In this document: positions 25,855 through 33,401 of the stretch, in pieces | Position numbering within the stretch: the first letter of the stretch is position 1 | Layout: the number at the start of each line of letters is the position of its first letter | Source of the DNA: Hymenobacter gummosus | GTDB lineage: Bacteria; Bacteroidota; Bacteroidia; Cytophagales; Hymenobacteraceae | Direction of reading: 5' to 3' | Assembly (NCBI RefSeq): GCF_003970915.1 | Contig: NZ_RXOF01000002.1 | Location: 248,001-312,000 of the forward strand | DNA length: 64,000 nucleotides | Notes under the pieces: model-generated | What the model saw: only the letters and a program-made list of their open reading frames with translations | Told to the model about the DNA's origin: nothing | Database searches by the model: none | Made by a program: the position numbers and the translations under genes

Positions 25855-27039
25855 TTATAGCTTCTCGAACACCAGCGAGCTGGCACCGCCGCCGCCGTTG
25901 CAGATGCCCGTCACGCCGATTTTACCGCCTTCGTTCTGCATCACGTTCAGCAGCGTGGTCACGATGCGCGCGCCCGAAGCCCCCAGCGGGTGGCCCAGGG
26001 ACACGGCCCCGCCGTACACGTTTACCTTAGTGCCCTCCAGGTTCAGCAGCTTGTTGTTGGCCAAGGACACCACCGAGAAGGCCTCGTTGATTTCGTAGAA
26101 ATCCACCTGCTCGGCCGACACGCCGGCGTGCTTCAGCGCCTTCGGAATAGCCAGCGCGGGGGAAGTGGTAAACCACTCCGGCGCCTGCTCGGCGTCGGCG
26201 AAGCCCAGCACCTTGGCCACGGGCGTCAGGCCCAGCTCCTCGGCCTTGTCCTTGCTCATCAGCAGCACGGCCGCGGCCCCGTCGTTCAGGGTCGAGGCGT
26301 TGGCCGCCGTCACGGTGCCACCCTCTTTGATGAAGGCGGGCTTCAGGCCCGGCACCTTGGCGAAATCAACTTTCAGGTATTCCTCGTCGTCCTCAATCAC
26401 CACGGTTTTGCCGCGCTGCTCGATGGTCACCGGAATGATTTCGTCCTTCTTCTTGCCGGCCTTGGCCGCGTTGGCGCTGCGGGTGTAGCTTTCGATGGCA
26501 AAGGCATCCTGCTCCTCGCGGGTGATGCTCATTTCCTTGGCCGTATTCTCGGCCGCGTTGCCCATGGCGTAGTTGTGGTACGGGTCCCAGAGGCCGTCCT
26601 TCATCAGCCCGTCAATCATCTGTCCGTGCCCGTACTTGGCCCCGAAACGCGCCTTGTCGAGGTAGTAAGGCACATTCGACATGCTTTCCATGCCGCCAGC
26701 TAGCACCACGTCGGCCTGGCCCAGCATGATGGCCTGGGCGGCCATCATAATAGCTTTCGAGCCCGAGGCGCATACTTTATTGACGGTGGTGCACTCCACT
26801 TCGTAGCCGAGGCCGGCCTTAAGGGCCGCCTGCCGGGCCGGGGCCTGGCCGAGGTTGGCCGAAATCACGTTGCCCATGATGACCTGCTGCACGTGCTTGG
26901 GCTCCACGCCGGCTTTGTCGAGGGCACCTTTCAGCGCGATGCCGCCCAACTCCGTGGCCGAGAGCGAGGCCAGGGCGCCCCCAAACGAGCCGATGGGCGT
27001 GCGAACGGCCGAAATGACGTAGACTTCTTTGGTCTGCAT
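25855..27039 (-). CDS. Acetyl-CoA C-acyltransferase (thiolase)
   Basis: 394 residues, a standard thiolase. YVISAVRTPIGSFGGAL at the start, the acyl-accepting Cys in NKVCASGSKAIMMAAQAI (about residue 89), AGGMESMSNVPYYL, NEAFSVVSLANN with the catalytic His block GGAVSLGHPLGASGARI (about 345), and the second Cys in GVTGICNGGGGAS. It condenses two acetyl-CoA to acetoacetyl-CoA or cleaves 3-ketoacyl-CoA in fatty-acid oxidation. The direction cannot be told from sequence. No beta-oxidation gene is adjacent. Its own terminator lies at 25754. Confidence 0.95.
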   Translation of the reverse strand: MQTKEVYVISAVRTPIGSFGGALASLSATELGGIALKGALDKAGVEPKHVQQVIMGNVISANLGQAPARQAALKAGLGYEVECTTVNKVCASGSKAIMMAAQAIMLGQADVVLAGGMESMSNVPYYLDKARFGAKYGHGQMIDGLMKDGLWDPYHNYAMGNAAENTAKEMSITREEQDAFAIESYTRSANAAKAGKKKDEIIPVTIEQRGKTVVIEDDEEYLKVDFAKVPGLKPAFIKEGGTVTAANASTLNDGAAAVLLMSKDKAEELGLTPVAKVLGFADAEQAPEWFTTSPALAIPKALKHAGVSAEQVDFYEINEAFSVVSLANNKLLNLEGTKVNVYGGAVSLGHPLGASGARIVTTLLNVMQNEGGKIGVTGICNGGGGASSLVFEKL

Positions 27040-27174
27040 GATGGTAAGAAACGAGTGGGAATGAGTGGGAGAATGCCGGCCCGGCCCGCAGCCCGGCGGC
27101 CCGCCAAAAATAGCAGGATTTTCCCGGGCTTCGGCGAAGCTGCCAAACGTTTGTTTGCCTGTTTAACTGAGAAT

Positions 27175-28050
27175 CTACCAGGCAGGTTTCCGCGGATCAG
27201 GGCGGCGGGTGGCCCGGTGCGGAATTTGCTGCAAATACTGCTGCTCGGCGGCCTGCAGCGCATCCAGCAGCTGCTGAGCCTGGGCTTCGCTCAGGTTAGT
27301 CACCTGCTCACGCTGCCGGGTAATCAGGCGGTTATCGGCCCCGCCGGCGGCTTGGGCACTGGGAGACGAGCCCGACGGGGCGCCGGAGCCTTCCCCGCTG
27401 GCGTCCACGCCGCGCTCGGTGCCGCCCGTCGGGCCCTGCCCGGTGGCGCGGTTACTGCCTTGGCCGGCATCGGGGCGGCCACCGCCCCCGCTGCGGCTGC
27501 CCGCCGCGTCGGGGGCCGGGGTCGGCTGGGCGGCTCCGTTCGGGTTGGGCTGGTTCTGCTGGCCTCCGCCGGAGGCGGGCGGTGGGGGCGGAGGCGGTAG
27601 CTGTGGCGGATTACGGCGGCCTTGGTAAGGGCGTAGCAGCTCGTAGTTGTAGCGGGCCGCGGCGTTGCGGGGGTTATCCATCAGCGCCTGACGGAGCAGG
27701 GCCAGGGCTTGGGGGTAGTTGCCCTCGGCGGCGGCCAGGGTGGCCAGCTGCTGCCGGGCCACGCTGCGCAGCTCGCCCGGGGCATTCTGCAGAGCCCGGC
27801 CGTACGCTTCGCGGGCGGCCGCGGCCTGCCCGGCTCGGGCGTAGGCGTGGCCGAGGTCCAGGTGCAGCTGCGGGGAGTTGCTGCCCAGTTCCCGGGCGCG
27901 GGCGTAAGCCGCGGCGGCAGCGGGATAGTCGCGGCGGGCGTAAGCGGCAGCTCCGGCCTGCTGGGCTTGGTTGGCCTCGTAGACGCGCTGGAAAGCGCCC
28001 CACCAGCCGCCGCCAATCAGAAGCAGCACTGCGAGTAGAAGCCGCGTCAT
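27175..28050 (-). CDS. BatC-like TPR membrane protein
   Basis: 291 residues. One N-terminal helix (LLLAVLLLIGGGWWGAF), then TPR units (AAAYARRDYPAAAAAYARAR, LHLDLGHAYARAGQAAAARE, LATLAAAEGNYPQALALL), then a long Gly/Pro/Gln/Ser-rich low-complexity region (about 160-245), and a C-terminal helix with EQVTNLSEAQAQQLLDALQA. In Bacteroides the Bat (aerotolerance) operon has BatC as a TPR protein next to the von Willebrand protein BatB. The gene overlaps batB by four bases, matching that order. Confidence 0.75.
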   Translation of the reverse strand: MTRLLLAVLLLIGGGWWGAFQRVYEANQAQQAGAAAYARRDYPAAAAAYARARELGSNSPQLHLDLGHAYARAGQAAAAREAYGRALQNAPGELRSVARQQLATLAAAEGNYPQALALLRQALMDNPRNAAARYNYELLRPYQGRRNPPQLPPPPPPPASGGGQQNQPNPNGAAQPTPAPDAAGSRSGGGGRPDAGQGSNRATGQGPTGGTERGVDASGEGSGAPSGSSPSAQAAGGADNRLITRQREQVTNLSEAQAQQLLDALQAAEQQYLQQIPHRATRRPDPRKPAW

Positions 28051-29024
28051 GGCTTGATAACGGTAACGGTGAGCACCACGTCCAGGGCCAGCAGTAGCAG
28101 TGCGGCGGCTAAGGGGTAGGCATAGCGGTTATCGGCCACCGTGACGGTGCGCACCTGCTGGGCTTGGCCCTCCAGGCGCCCCAGGGCCCGCAGCAGCAGC
28201 GGAAACTCGTCGTGACGGTCGGTCAGCTCTACGTAAATACCGCCGGTGGCCTCGGCCAGGCGCCGCAGCGGGGCCGCCTGCAGGCGCGTGACGGCCGGTT
28301 TGCCCTGGGCGTCGCGCACGTAGCCACCCGGGCGCGGCATGCGGCCACCGGCCGCAGTGCCCACGCCCACGGTATACAGGCGCAGGCCGCTGCGCGTCAA
28401 ATCGCGCAGCACCGCCTCCATGCTTTCGCCGAAGTCCTCCCCGTCGCTGACCAGCACCAGGGCGGTGGCGCGGGGCGGAGCGCCGGCGCTTGGGCCGGCC
28501 GTAGCGGCTTGGCGCGTCAGGGCCAGCGTCAGCGGTTGCGCCAAGTCGGTGCTGCCGGGCGGTACGAGGCGGGTATCGAGGGTGTTGAGCAGCAGGAGCA
28601 GGGCCTCCTGGTCGTAGGTCAGGGGGCAGTGCACGTAGGCGTCGGAGCCGAATACGATGAGCCCGATACGGTCGGCCGGGAAGCGCTGCACCAGCTCGGC
28701 CAGCTCGGCCCGGGCTTTCTGCAGGCGCGAGGGGGCCACGTCGTCGGCATCCATGGAGCGCGACAAATCCACCAGCAGCCACAAATCCTTGCCGGCGGTG
28801 CGCACGGCCCGCTGCGTGAGGCCGTAGGCCGGGCCCAGCAGCGCCAGCAGCAGCAGGCCGAAAGCCAGCAGCCGGGGTAGCAATTTCCAGCCCGTGCGCC
28901 AGGCGCGCTGCCCCAGCGGCCGGGCCAGCCGGGCCGTGCGCAGCAAATATCCCGCGTACAGCAGCAGAGCCGCCGCGGCCAGCAGCGTTTCGCCTTGTGC
29001 CCAGGAATACAGCCAAGTAAGCAT
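28047..29024 (-). CDS. BatB-like von Willebrand factor A domain protein
   Basis: 325 residues from ATG 29024. Two N-terminal membrane helices (LLAAAALLLYAGYLL, LLAFGLLLLALLGPAYGL) are followed by a VWA domain with a full metal-ion-dependent adhesion site: DLWLLVDLSRSMDADDV (DxSxS), PGSTDLAQPL (T), and VSDGEDFGES (D). A C-terminal helix (YPLAAALLLLALDVVLTV) ends the protein. It is thought to act with MoxR-type ATPases and BatA-E in envelope stress or aerotolerance. BatA, BatD, BatE and MoxR are not adjacent; the gene to the right is a tRNA. Confidence 0.85.
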   Translation of the reverse strand: MLTWLYSWAQGETLLAAAALLLYAGYLLRTARLARPLGQRAWRTGWKLLPRLLAFGLLLLALLGPAYGLTQRAVRTAGKDLWLLVDLSRSMDADDVAPSRLQKARAELAELVQRFPADRIGLIVFGSDAYVHCPLTYDQEALLLLLNTLDTRLVPPGSTDLAQPLTLALTRQAATAGPSAGAPPRATALVLVSDGEDFGESMEAVLRDLTRSGLRLYTVGVGTAAGGRMPRPGGYVRDAQGKPAVTRLQAAPLRRLAEATGGIYVELTDRHDEFPLLLRALGRLEGQAQQVRTVTVADNRYAYPLAAALLLLALDVVLTVTVIKP

Positions 29025-29109
29025 CAGCAACGGAGCCCGGCTGAGCCGGGCGAAGTCAAAGATAACGGCCCAGCGCGGCGCAAATGCACATTTTTTTTCG
29101 GCGACGGCG

Positions 29110-29138
29110 TTGTTTTGTAAAAGTGGCTTGTATATTTG
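29110..29138 (+). promoter_or_regulatory. Promoter of the tRNA cluster
   Basis: TTG at 29110-29112, 18 bases, TATATTTG at 29131-29138: a clean match to the Bacteroidota promoter. It is 44 bases before tRNA-Ser. Confidence 0.7.
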
Positions 29139-29181
29139 CTGCCCCGAAGGGCAAGCGGCCCGACGGATAAATACTCAAACA

Positions 29182-29271
<90 letters not shown>

Positions 29272-29278
29272 TTTCCTT

Positions 29279-29342
29279 AATGAAGAATGAGGAATTAACA
29301 ATGAGGAAGATTTTCTTCATTCGTAATTCTTCATTCTTCATT
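29279..29342. repeat. Inverted repeat between tRNA genes
   Basis: Two 32-base arms (29279-29310 and 29311-29342) are inverse complements with about five mismatches, made of ATTCTTCATT-type words. It can form a long hairpin in the tRNA precursor. The word type recalls dispersed intergenic repeats of Bacteroidota. Confidence 0.7.
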
Positions 29343-29348
29343 GCATTT

Positions 29349-29425
29349 CGGGGTGTAGCGTAGCCCGGTATCGCGCCTGCTTTGGGAGCAGGAGGCCGCA
29401 GGTTCGAATCCTGCCACCCCGACCA
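29349..29425 (+). tRNA. tRNA-Pro (TGG)
   Basis: Acceptor CGGGGTG pairs with CACCCCG, followed by ACCA, so the CCA end is encoded. The anticodon arm CCTGC-TTTGGGA-GCAGG gives TGG. The T arm is GCAGGTTCGAATCCTGC. Confidence 0.95.
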
Positions 29426-29480
29426 CCGGCTGAGCCGTCTGCCCACTGCGCGTGCGGTGGGCGGCTTTTGTTGGTTTTTG

Positions 29481-29554
29481 GCCCCGTTAGCTCAGCTGGA
29501 TAGAGCATCCGCCTTCTAAGCGGACGGTCAGGAGTTCGAATCTCTTACGGGGTA
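29481..29554 (+). tRNA. tRNA-Arg (TCT), probable integration site
   Basis: Acceptor GCCCCGT pairs with ACGGGGT with a G-U first pair. The anticodon arm TCCGC-CTTCTAA-GCGGA gives TCT. The T arm contains GGAGTTCGAATCTCT. No CCA. An integrase gene begins 153 bases downstream in the same direction, the usual layout when an integrative element uses a tRNA 3' end as attachment site. Confidence 0.95.
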
Positions 29555-29574
29555 CACTTATTAAATGCCGGGCG

Positions 29575-29623
29575 ACCCGGAAATCTGCTTCTCGCGCTGC
29601 GAAAGTGGGTTTCCGGGTTTTTT
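29575..29623 (+). terminator. Terminator after tRNA-Arg
   Basis: ACCCGGAAA (29575-29583) and TTTCCGGGT (29610-29618) form a nine-base-pair stem, followed by TTTTT. If the element joins at the tRNA 3' end, this terminator is carried by the element. Confidence 0.6.
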
Positions 29624-29706
29624 GCGTCTGGGGGTACTCGGCCTTCGGAGCGCGAATCTTTCACTCAAGAGCGGGAGGTACGCCCCCCGTCACGCCCCCT
29701 ACCATT

Positions 29707-31035
29707 ATGGTAATCCAATTCATTCTCCGCACCGACAAGAAAGACAAGGCGGGCCGGTGCCCCGTGCATTTGGTGGTGTACTTCGATGGACTGCGCCTGA
29801 AAGCGGCCACCGGAGAAAAGTGTAAGCCGGCGGAGTGGAACGCCGACCGGCAGCAGTTCCGCGGTTCCTACACCTTGGCCGAGGAAGCCAATGATCTGCT
29901 GAGGCTGATGGCGGGCAACGTGCTGGCGTGGTGGCGCGGAGTACGGGCGCGGGGTGAGGCGCCCACGTTGGCCGGGCTGAAAGCGGCGCTGCGGCCGGTG
30001 GTAGCCGATGAGCCAGCGCCGGCGTTGTCGTTGGCGCGGCTGAGTGAGGCGCATGGGCAGACGATGCGGGCGCGGGGGTATGCGAAGCACACGCTGCGGC
30101 AACGGCGCACGTTGGGCAACTGGCTGGCGGCCTACGAGGCGGCGCGGGGTGAGGCGTTGGACCCTGGTACCTACGACCTGGCGGCGCATGACCGGCTGCT
30201 CGCCTACCTGCGCTTCGACAGGAAGCTGGCCCCGAATACGGTGGCTACGGTGGTGCGCGGGTTGAAGGTACTGTTACGTTGGTGCAGGGACGAGCGGGGC
30301 ATCAAGGTGCCACTGGAGCTGCGGAAGCTGCAGGGCAAGCACACGGACGCGCCGAAAATCTGGCTTACGGCGGCCGACCTGGCCGCGCTGGCCGGGGCAG
30401 TATTGCCGACGCATCTGGTACGGGTGCGGGACGTGCTGCTGTTTTGCTGTTACACCGGGCTGCGGTACTCAGACGTACTGCAGCTGCAGCCGGGCAACGT
30501 GGAGTACTGGGACGGGGGGCGGGTGTTGCGGCTGGTGCAGACCAAAACGCGGGCAGCAGTGAGCATCTACCTGACGGAGGCGGCTGGCGCCATCATCGAC
30601 AAGTACGCCGCCCAGGATGGGCCTCGGGCACGGCTGTTGCCGGTGCTGGCCAATCAGGTGATGAACCGGGGGCTTAAACAAGTGGGCAAGTACGCCGGCC
30701 TCAACGCGCCGGTGGTGGTGGCCCGGTTGGAGGCGTCGGCGGGGGGCGGGGCGTTGGAAATGGTGAAAACGTCGGCACCGAAGTATGAACTCCTGACCAT
30801 GCACACGGCCCGGCACACCTTCGCCACCCAAAGCCTGCTGCGCGGGATGCCGGTGGAGGTGCTACAGAAAATTCTGGGGCACTCGAACATCAAGACGACG
30901 CTCATCTATGCAAAGATTGTCGAGGATTTTCAGCACCAGACGATGCGGCGCGTGTGGGAAAATCAGGGTGCTGGGGCTGACAGCGTGGGGGCTCTGGATA
31001 ATCAGATCTGCGCGGTAGCGCCCTCAGCTGCTTGA
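29707..31035 (+). CDS. Site-specific tyrosine recombinase (integrase)
   Basis: 442 residues from ATG 29707. An N-terminal Arm-type segment (VHLVVYFDGLRLKAATGEK) is typical of Bacteroidota element integrases, then a SAM-like core-binding domain (about 110-210) and the catalytic domain with Arg253 in TGLRYSD, Lys280 in QTKTRA, His366 and Arg369 in HTARHTF, His392 in LGHSNIKTT and Tyr401. All catalytic residues are present, so it should be active. It sits beside tRNA-Arg and presumably integrates and excises the island to its right. A terminator follows at 31061. Confidence 0.93.
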   Translation: MVIQFILRTDKKDKAGRCPVHLVVYFDGLRLKAATGEKCKPAEWNADRQQFRGSYTLAEEANDLLRLMAGNVLAWWRGVRARGEAPTLAGLKAALRPVVADEPAPALSLARLSEAHGQTMRARGYAKHTLRQRRTLGNWLAAYEAARGEALDPGTYDLAAHDRLLAYLRFDRKLAPNTVATVVRGLKVLLRWCRDERGIKVPLELRKLQGKHTDAPKIWLTAADLAALAGAVLPTHLVRVRDVLLFCCYTGLRYSDVLQLQPGNVEYWDGGRVLRLVQTKTRAAVSIYLTEAAGAIIDKYAAQDGPRARLLPVLANQVMNRGLKQVGKYAGLNAPVVVARLEASAGGGALEMVKTSAPKYELLTMHTARHTFATQSLLRGMPVEVLQKILGHSNIKTTLIYAKIVEDFQHQTMRRVWENQGAGADSVGALDNQICAVAPSAA

Positions 31036-31060
31036 GTGTATTTCAATGCTACTACATCAC

Positions 31061-31087
31061 GGCCCGCCAACTTGGCGGGCCTTTTTT
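31061..31087 (+). terminator. Terminator after the integrase gene
   Basis: GGCCCGCC, five bases, GGCGGGCC, then TTTTTT. Confidence 0.85.
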
Positions 31088-31244
31088 GTGATGAATCAGA
31101 TAAAACTACTGGGTAATGCAGCGTGGCTTGCTATACCGAATGGCTTGTTAGCTGAACCATTATATCAATTCTGTTGATGGTGTTAGTTTATTATTGTGTG
31201 TTATTTGGCGTTTATTTAATATAAAACTTTATTATGTTTGAATA

Positions 31245-31850
31245 ATGATTCGCTGCTTAATTACACTTTTGTACACGTTTTGTCTGCCTACTGCTTCGGC
31301 CCAAGTCCGAATTAGCGCAGCGCAGGTATTGCGGCGGCCGGCAGCTGCGCCCTTAATAGTGCTGCAACCTGGGGCGGCTCAACAACTTGTGCGGGTGCTG
31401 CGGGTGGTAGATGCCGACACCTACGAAGTGGAGGCGCCGGGCGGCCGGGCGCGGGTGCGGCTGCTTGGGGCGGATGCCCCGGAGCAGGACCAGCCTTTCG
31501 GGCGGCAGGCGGCGGCCGAAGTGTCGGCGTTGGTGCTGCGCCGCTACGTGTGGCTGCGGGTGCAGGGCTTGGACGCCTACGGGCGCAACCTAGCGGCGGT
31601 GCGGCTGCGGCCGGCGGCTTTCAGTGGGCAGGCCACGGTGGCGCTGGATTCGCTGCTGGTGGTGCGCGGCTGGGCCTGGGCGTACTCGCCGGGGCAGGCG
31701 GTGGCGGATCGGGCGGTGCTGCAGCAGCGGGCCCAGGACGCGGGCCGGGGGCTCTGGAAATGCGGCCCGGCCGCCCCGGTACGGCCGGGCGTGTGGCGGG
31801 CCTTCAATCGACAAGAAAAAAGTTCGCACTGGGGTAGCTGCTCCTGGTGA
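31245..31850 (+). CDS. Secreted thermonuclease-like protein (SNase domain)
   Basis: 201 residues with a signal peptide (LITLLYTFCLPTASAQ). The staphylococcal-nuclease core is visible: VVDADTYEVEAPGGRARVRL, LLGADAPEQDQPFGRQAA and LDAYGRNLAAVRL, which hold the Asp/Arg/Glu catalytic set, then a WAWAYSPG strand-helix end and a GLWKCGPAAP tail. It should cut DNA or RNA outside the cytoplasm with calcium. A -7-like TATGTTTG (31233-31240) lies just before the ATG, so transcription may start at or near the start codon. The upstream 160 bases are AT-rich, unlike the core genome. Confidence 0.85.
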   Translation: MIRCLITLLYTFCLPTASAQVRISAAQVLRRPAAAPLIVLQPGAAQQLVRVLRVVDADTYEVEAPGGRARVRLLGADAPEQDQPFGRQAAAEVSALVLRRYVWLRVQGLDAYGRNLAAVRLRPAAFSGQATVALDSLLVVRGWAWAYSPGQAVADRAVLQQRAQDAGRGLWKCGPAAPVRPGVWRAFNRQEKSSHWGSCSW

Positions 31851-31904
31851 GGATGCGCGCGAAACAGCAGCTGGTCATTTCTTTCACTCAACCCTTTTTT
31901 CAAG

Positions 31905-32540
31905 ATGGCACGGATTCGTAGCATCCTCGGCGACATCGAAGGCAGCGCCGGGCAACTGACGTTCTCGAAGCAGAACGGCCAAAACATCATGCGTCAGAAG
32001 GTGGGCAGCAACAGCAGCAACACCCCGGCGCAGCAGAACACGCGCAGCCGCTTCAAGCTGCTCGCGGACCTCTACAAGAAGCTGGCGCCGGTGCTGACGC
32101 TGGGCCTGAAACCGGTAAACGGCCAGTCGGCATACAACCGCTTCCTGGGCCAGAACTTCGCCGTGACGGAGGCCGACGCACAGAACGTGGCCAGCATCGA
32201 CTACCTGCAGATGCTGATTTCGGCGGGTGCCGTGGAGCCGCTGGAGGACTTCGCAGCCACGAAGGCCCAGGCGGCCAGCGACACGGTATCGGCCAGCTGG
32301 ACCGACAACAGCAACGGCGCTGGCGCCCTTGCTGCCGACACGGTGACGGTGGTCGTCATCAACAAGCAAACCGGCCTGGTGGTGGCTGACGCGGAGGGTG
32401 CCGTTCGTTCGGACGGTAGCCTGGACGTGAGCAACGCCCGCCTCGCGGGTGTGGCCGCGGCTAACCTAGTGGCCTACGGCTTCGCCCGCCGCTTCGACGG
32501 CAGCGACGCCAGCGCCACGGCTATCGAGCAGGTAGCGTAG
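31905..32540 (+). CDS. DUF6266-like protein
   Basis: 211 residues starting MARIRSILGDIEGSAGQLTF. The pattern of an N-terminal glycine-rich strand set, RQKVGSNSSNTPAQQNTRSR, LLADLYKKLAPVLTLGLK and SAYNRFLGQNF followed by beta-sandwich-like strands (VSASWTDN, DTVTVVVIN) matches the DUF6266 family known from Bacteroidota, function unknown. A strong terminator follows. Strongly biased codon use (high G/C third base, few rare codons) suggests it is well expressed. Confidence 0.65.
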   Translation: MARIRSILGDIEGSAGQLTFSKQNGQNIMRQKVGSNSSNTPAQQNTRSRFKLLADLYKKLAPVLTLGLKPVNGQSAYNRFLGQNFAVTEADAQNVASIDYLQMLISAGAVEPLEDFAATKAQAASDTVSASWTDNSNGAGALAADTVTVVVINKQTGLVVADAEGAVRSDGSLDVSNARLAGVAAANLVAYGFARRFDGSDASATAIEQVA

Positions 32541-32561
32541 GCCCTCAGCTGTCACCCGAAC

Positions 32562-32595
32562 AAAAAAGCCTCGGCCGGATGGTCGAGGCTTTTTT
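32562..32595 (+). terminator. Terminator after DUF6266 gene
   Basis: AAAAAAGCCTCG, ten bases, CGAGGCTTTTTT: a perfect 12-base-pair stem with built-in A and T tracts; it can work in both directions. Confidence 0.85.
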
Positions 32596-32628
32596 GTGTT
32601 CTGACGGGATGGGGTAGCTAGAAGGACC

Positions 32629-32672
32629 CTAGGAGCAAGCTAGGAGCAAGCTAGGAGAAGCCTGGGAGAAGC
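32629..32672 (+). repeat. 11-base direct repeats upstream of the glycosylase-like gene
   Basis: Four units: CTAGGAGCAAG, CTAGGAGCAAG, CTAGGAGAAGC, CTGGGAGAAGC. They end ten bases before the -33 element of the following promoter, a good position for an operator. Confidence 0.7.
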
Positions 32673-32681
32673 TTCGATGTA

Positions 32682-32714
32682 TTGAATGGGTACATTTATG
32701 GTACTTTAGCTTTG
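32682..32714 (+). promoter_or_regulatory. Promoter of the glycosylase-like/deiminase operon
   Basis: TTG at 32682-32684, 22 bases, TAGCTTTG at 32707-32714, matching TAnnTTTG. Spacing is slightly longer than usual. Confidence 0.5.
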
Positions 32715-32756
32715 AAGCTAATGAACAAGTTCTATTAGTCACGATTGGAATCCGGG

Positions 32757-33401
32757 GTGCAGACGCAACAATTGAACGCAATAGACCCATTAGGGCAGCT
32801 TCGGCACCTAATGGGCTACATTCATCACGTCGATAAAACAGACGCTCCCGCCGTGATGGCCGAAATGGCAGCCTTGCTGATTCATCAACTGGTGCTGCGT
32901 GTAGGTTCGTGCCGGTATCAGCTGGCGGATATTGAGTTTTATCTGCACAGTAACTTACACCCAGATAGTTTCATTCATGGTGACCTAGAACAGCTACATT
33001 GCGGCCAATGGTACTACAACCGGGCCGGCGGGGTAGATCTGACGTTCGGCAACGGTACGGACGCCGGCGGCATTCTGATACGCGGCCTGCTTCGGCTGGA
33101 TGAGCCGGGCGGTGTAGTGTACGGTCCGCAACGGGTACTGCGGGAGCTGGTGGCGGTGCAAGCGCCGGTGTGGGAACCTGCTGGTGGCTGGTGGTTGGAA
33201 GCTGCGAAGGGGCCAATTGGTATGATGTGGCAAGCAGAGCGGGTGAACCTAAAGCAACTGGATAGTCCCTATCGAAGTCTTCCCTACAGATTTCTGGGCC
33301 ACGCCGAGTACCTGCGCAATCTGCCTACTTCGGTTCGAAGTAAGCTGTGGCGGGAACTGGGCTTGACGGCCGAACTCATCAACGCGGCGCAACATGGTTG
33401 A
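32757..33401 (+). CDS. Methyladenine-glycosylase-like (AAG fold) protein, uncertain
   Basis: About 214 residues; GTG 32757 is preferred over TTG 32745. The centre resembles 3-methyladenine DNA glycosylases of the AAG type: RYQLADIEFYLHSNLHPD, FIHGDLEQLHCGQWYYNRAG, VDLTFGNGTDAGGILIRGLL, then VVYGPQRVLREL. In AAG enzymes the same blocks hold the catalytic Glu and the Tyr/Arg loop. The match is by eye; the N-terminus differs, so the fold assignment is tentative. Its stop overlaps the deiminase start by eight bases, so the two proteins are made together. Confidence 0.5.
   Translation: MQTQQLNAIDPLGQLRHLMGYIHHVDKTDAPAVMAEMAALLIHQLVLRVGSCRYQLADIEFYLHSNLHPDSFIHGDLEQLHCGQWYYNRAGGVDLTFGNGTDAGGILIRGLLRLDEPGGVVYGPQRVLRELVAVQAPVWEPAGGWWLEAAKGPIGMMWQAERVNLKQLDSPYRSLPYRFLGHAEYLRNLPTSVRSKLWRELGLTAELINAAQHG

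Noticed and set aside
30469-30905. Minus-strand frames inside the integrase gene
   Set aside because: The integrase has all catalytic residues; these are antisense shadows.
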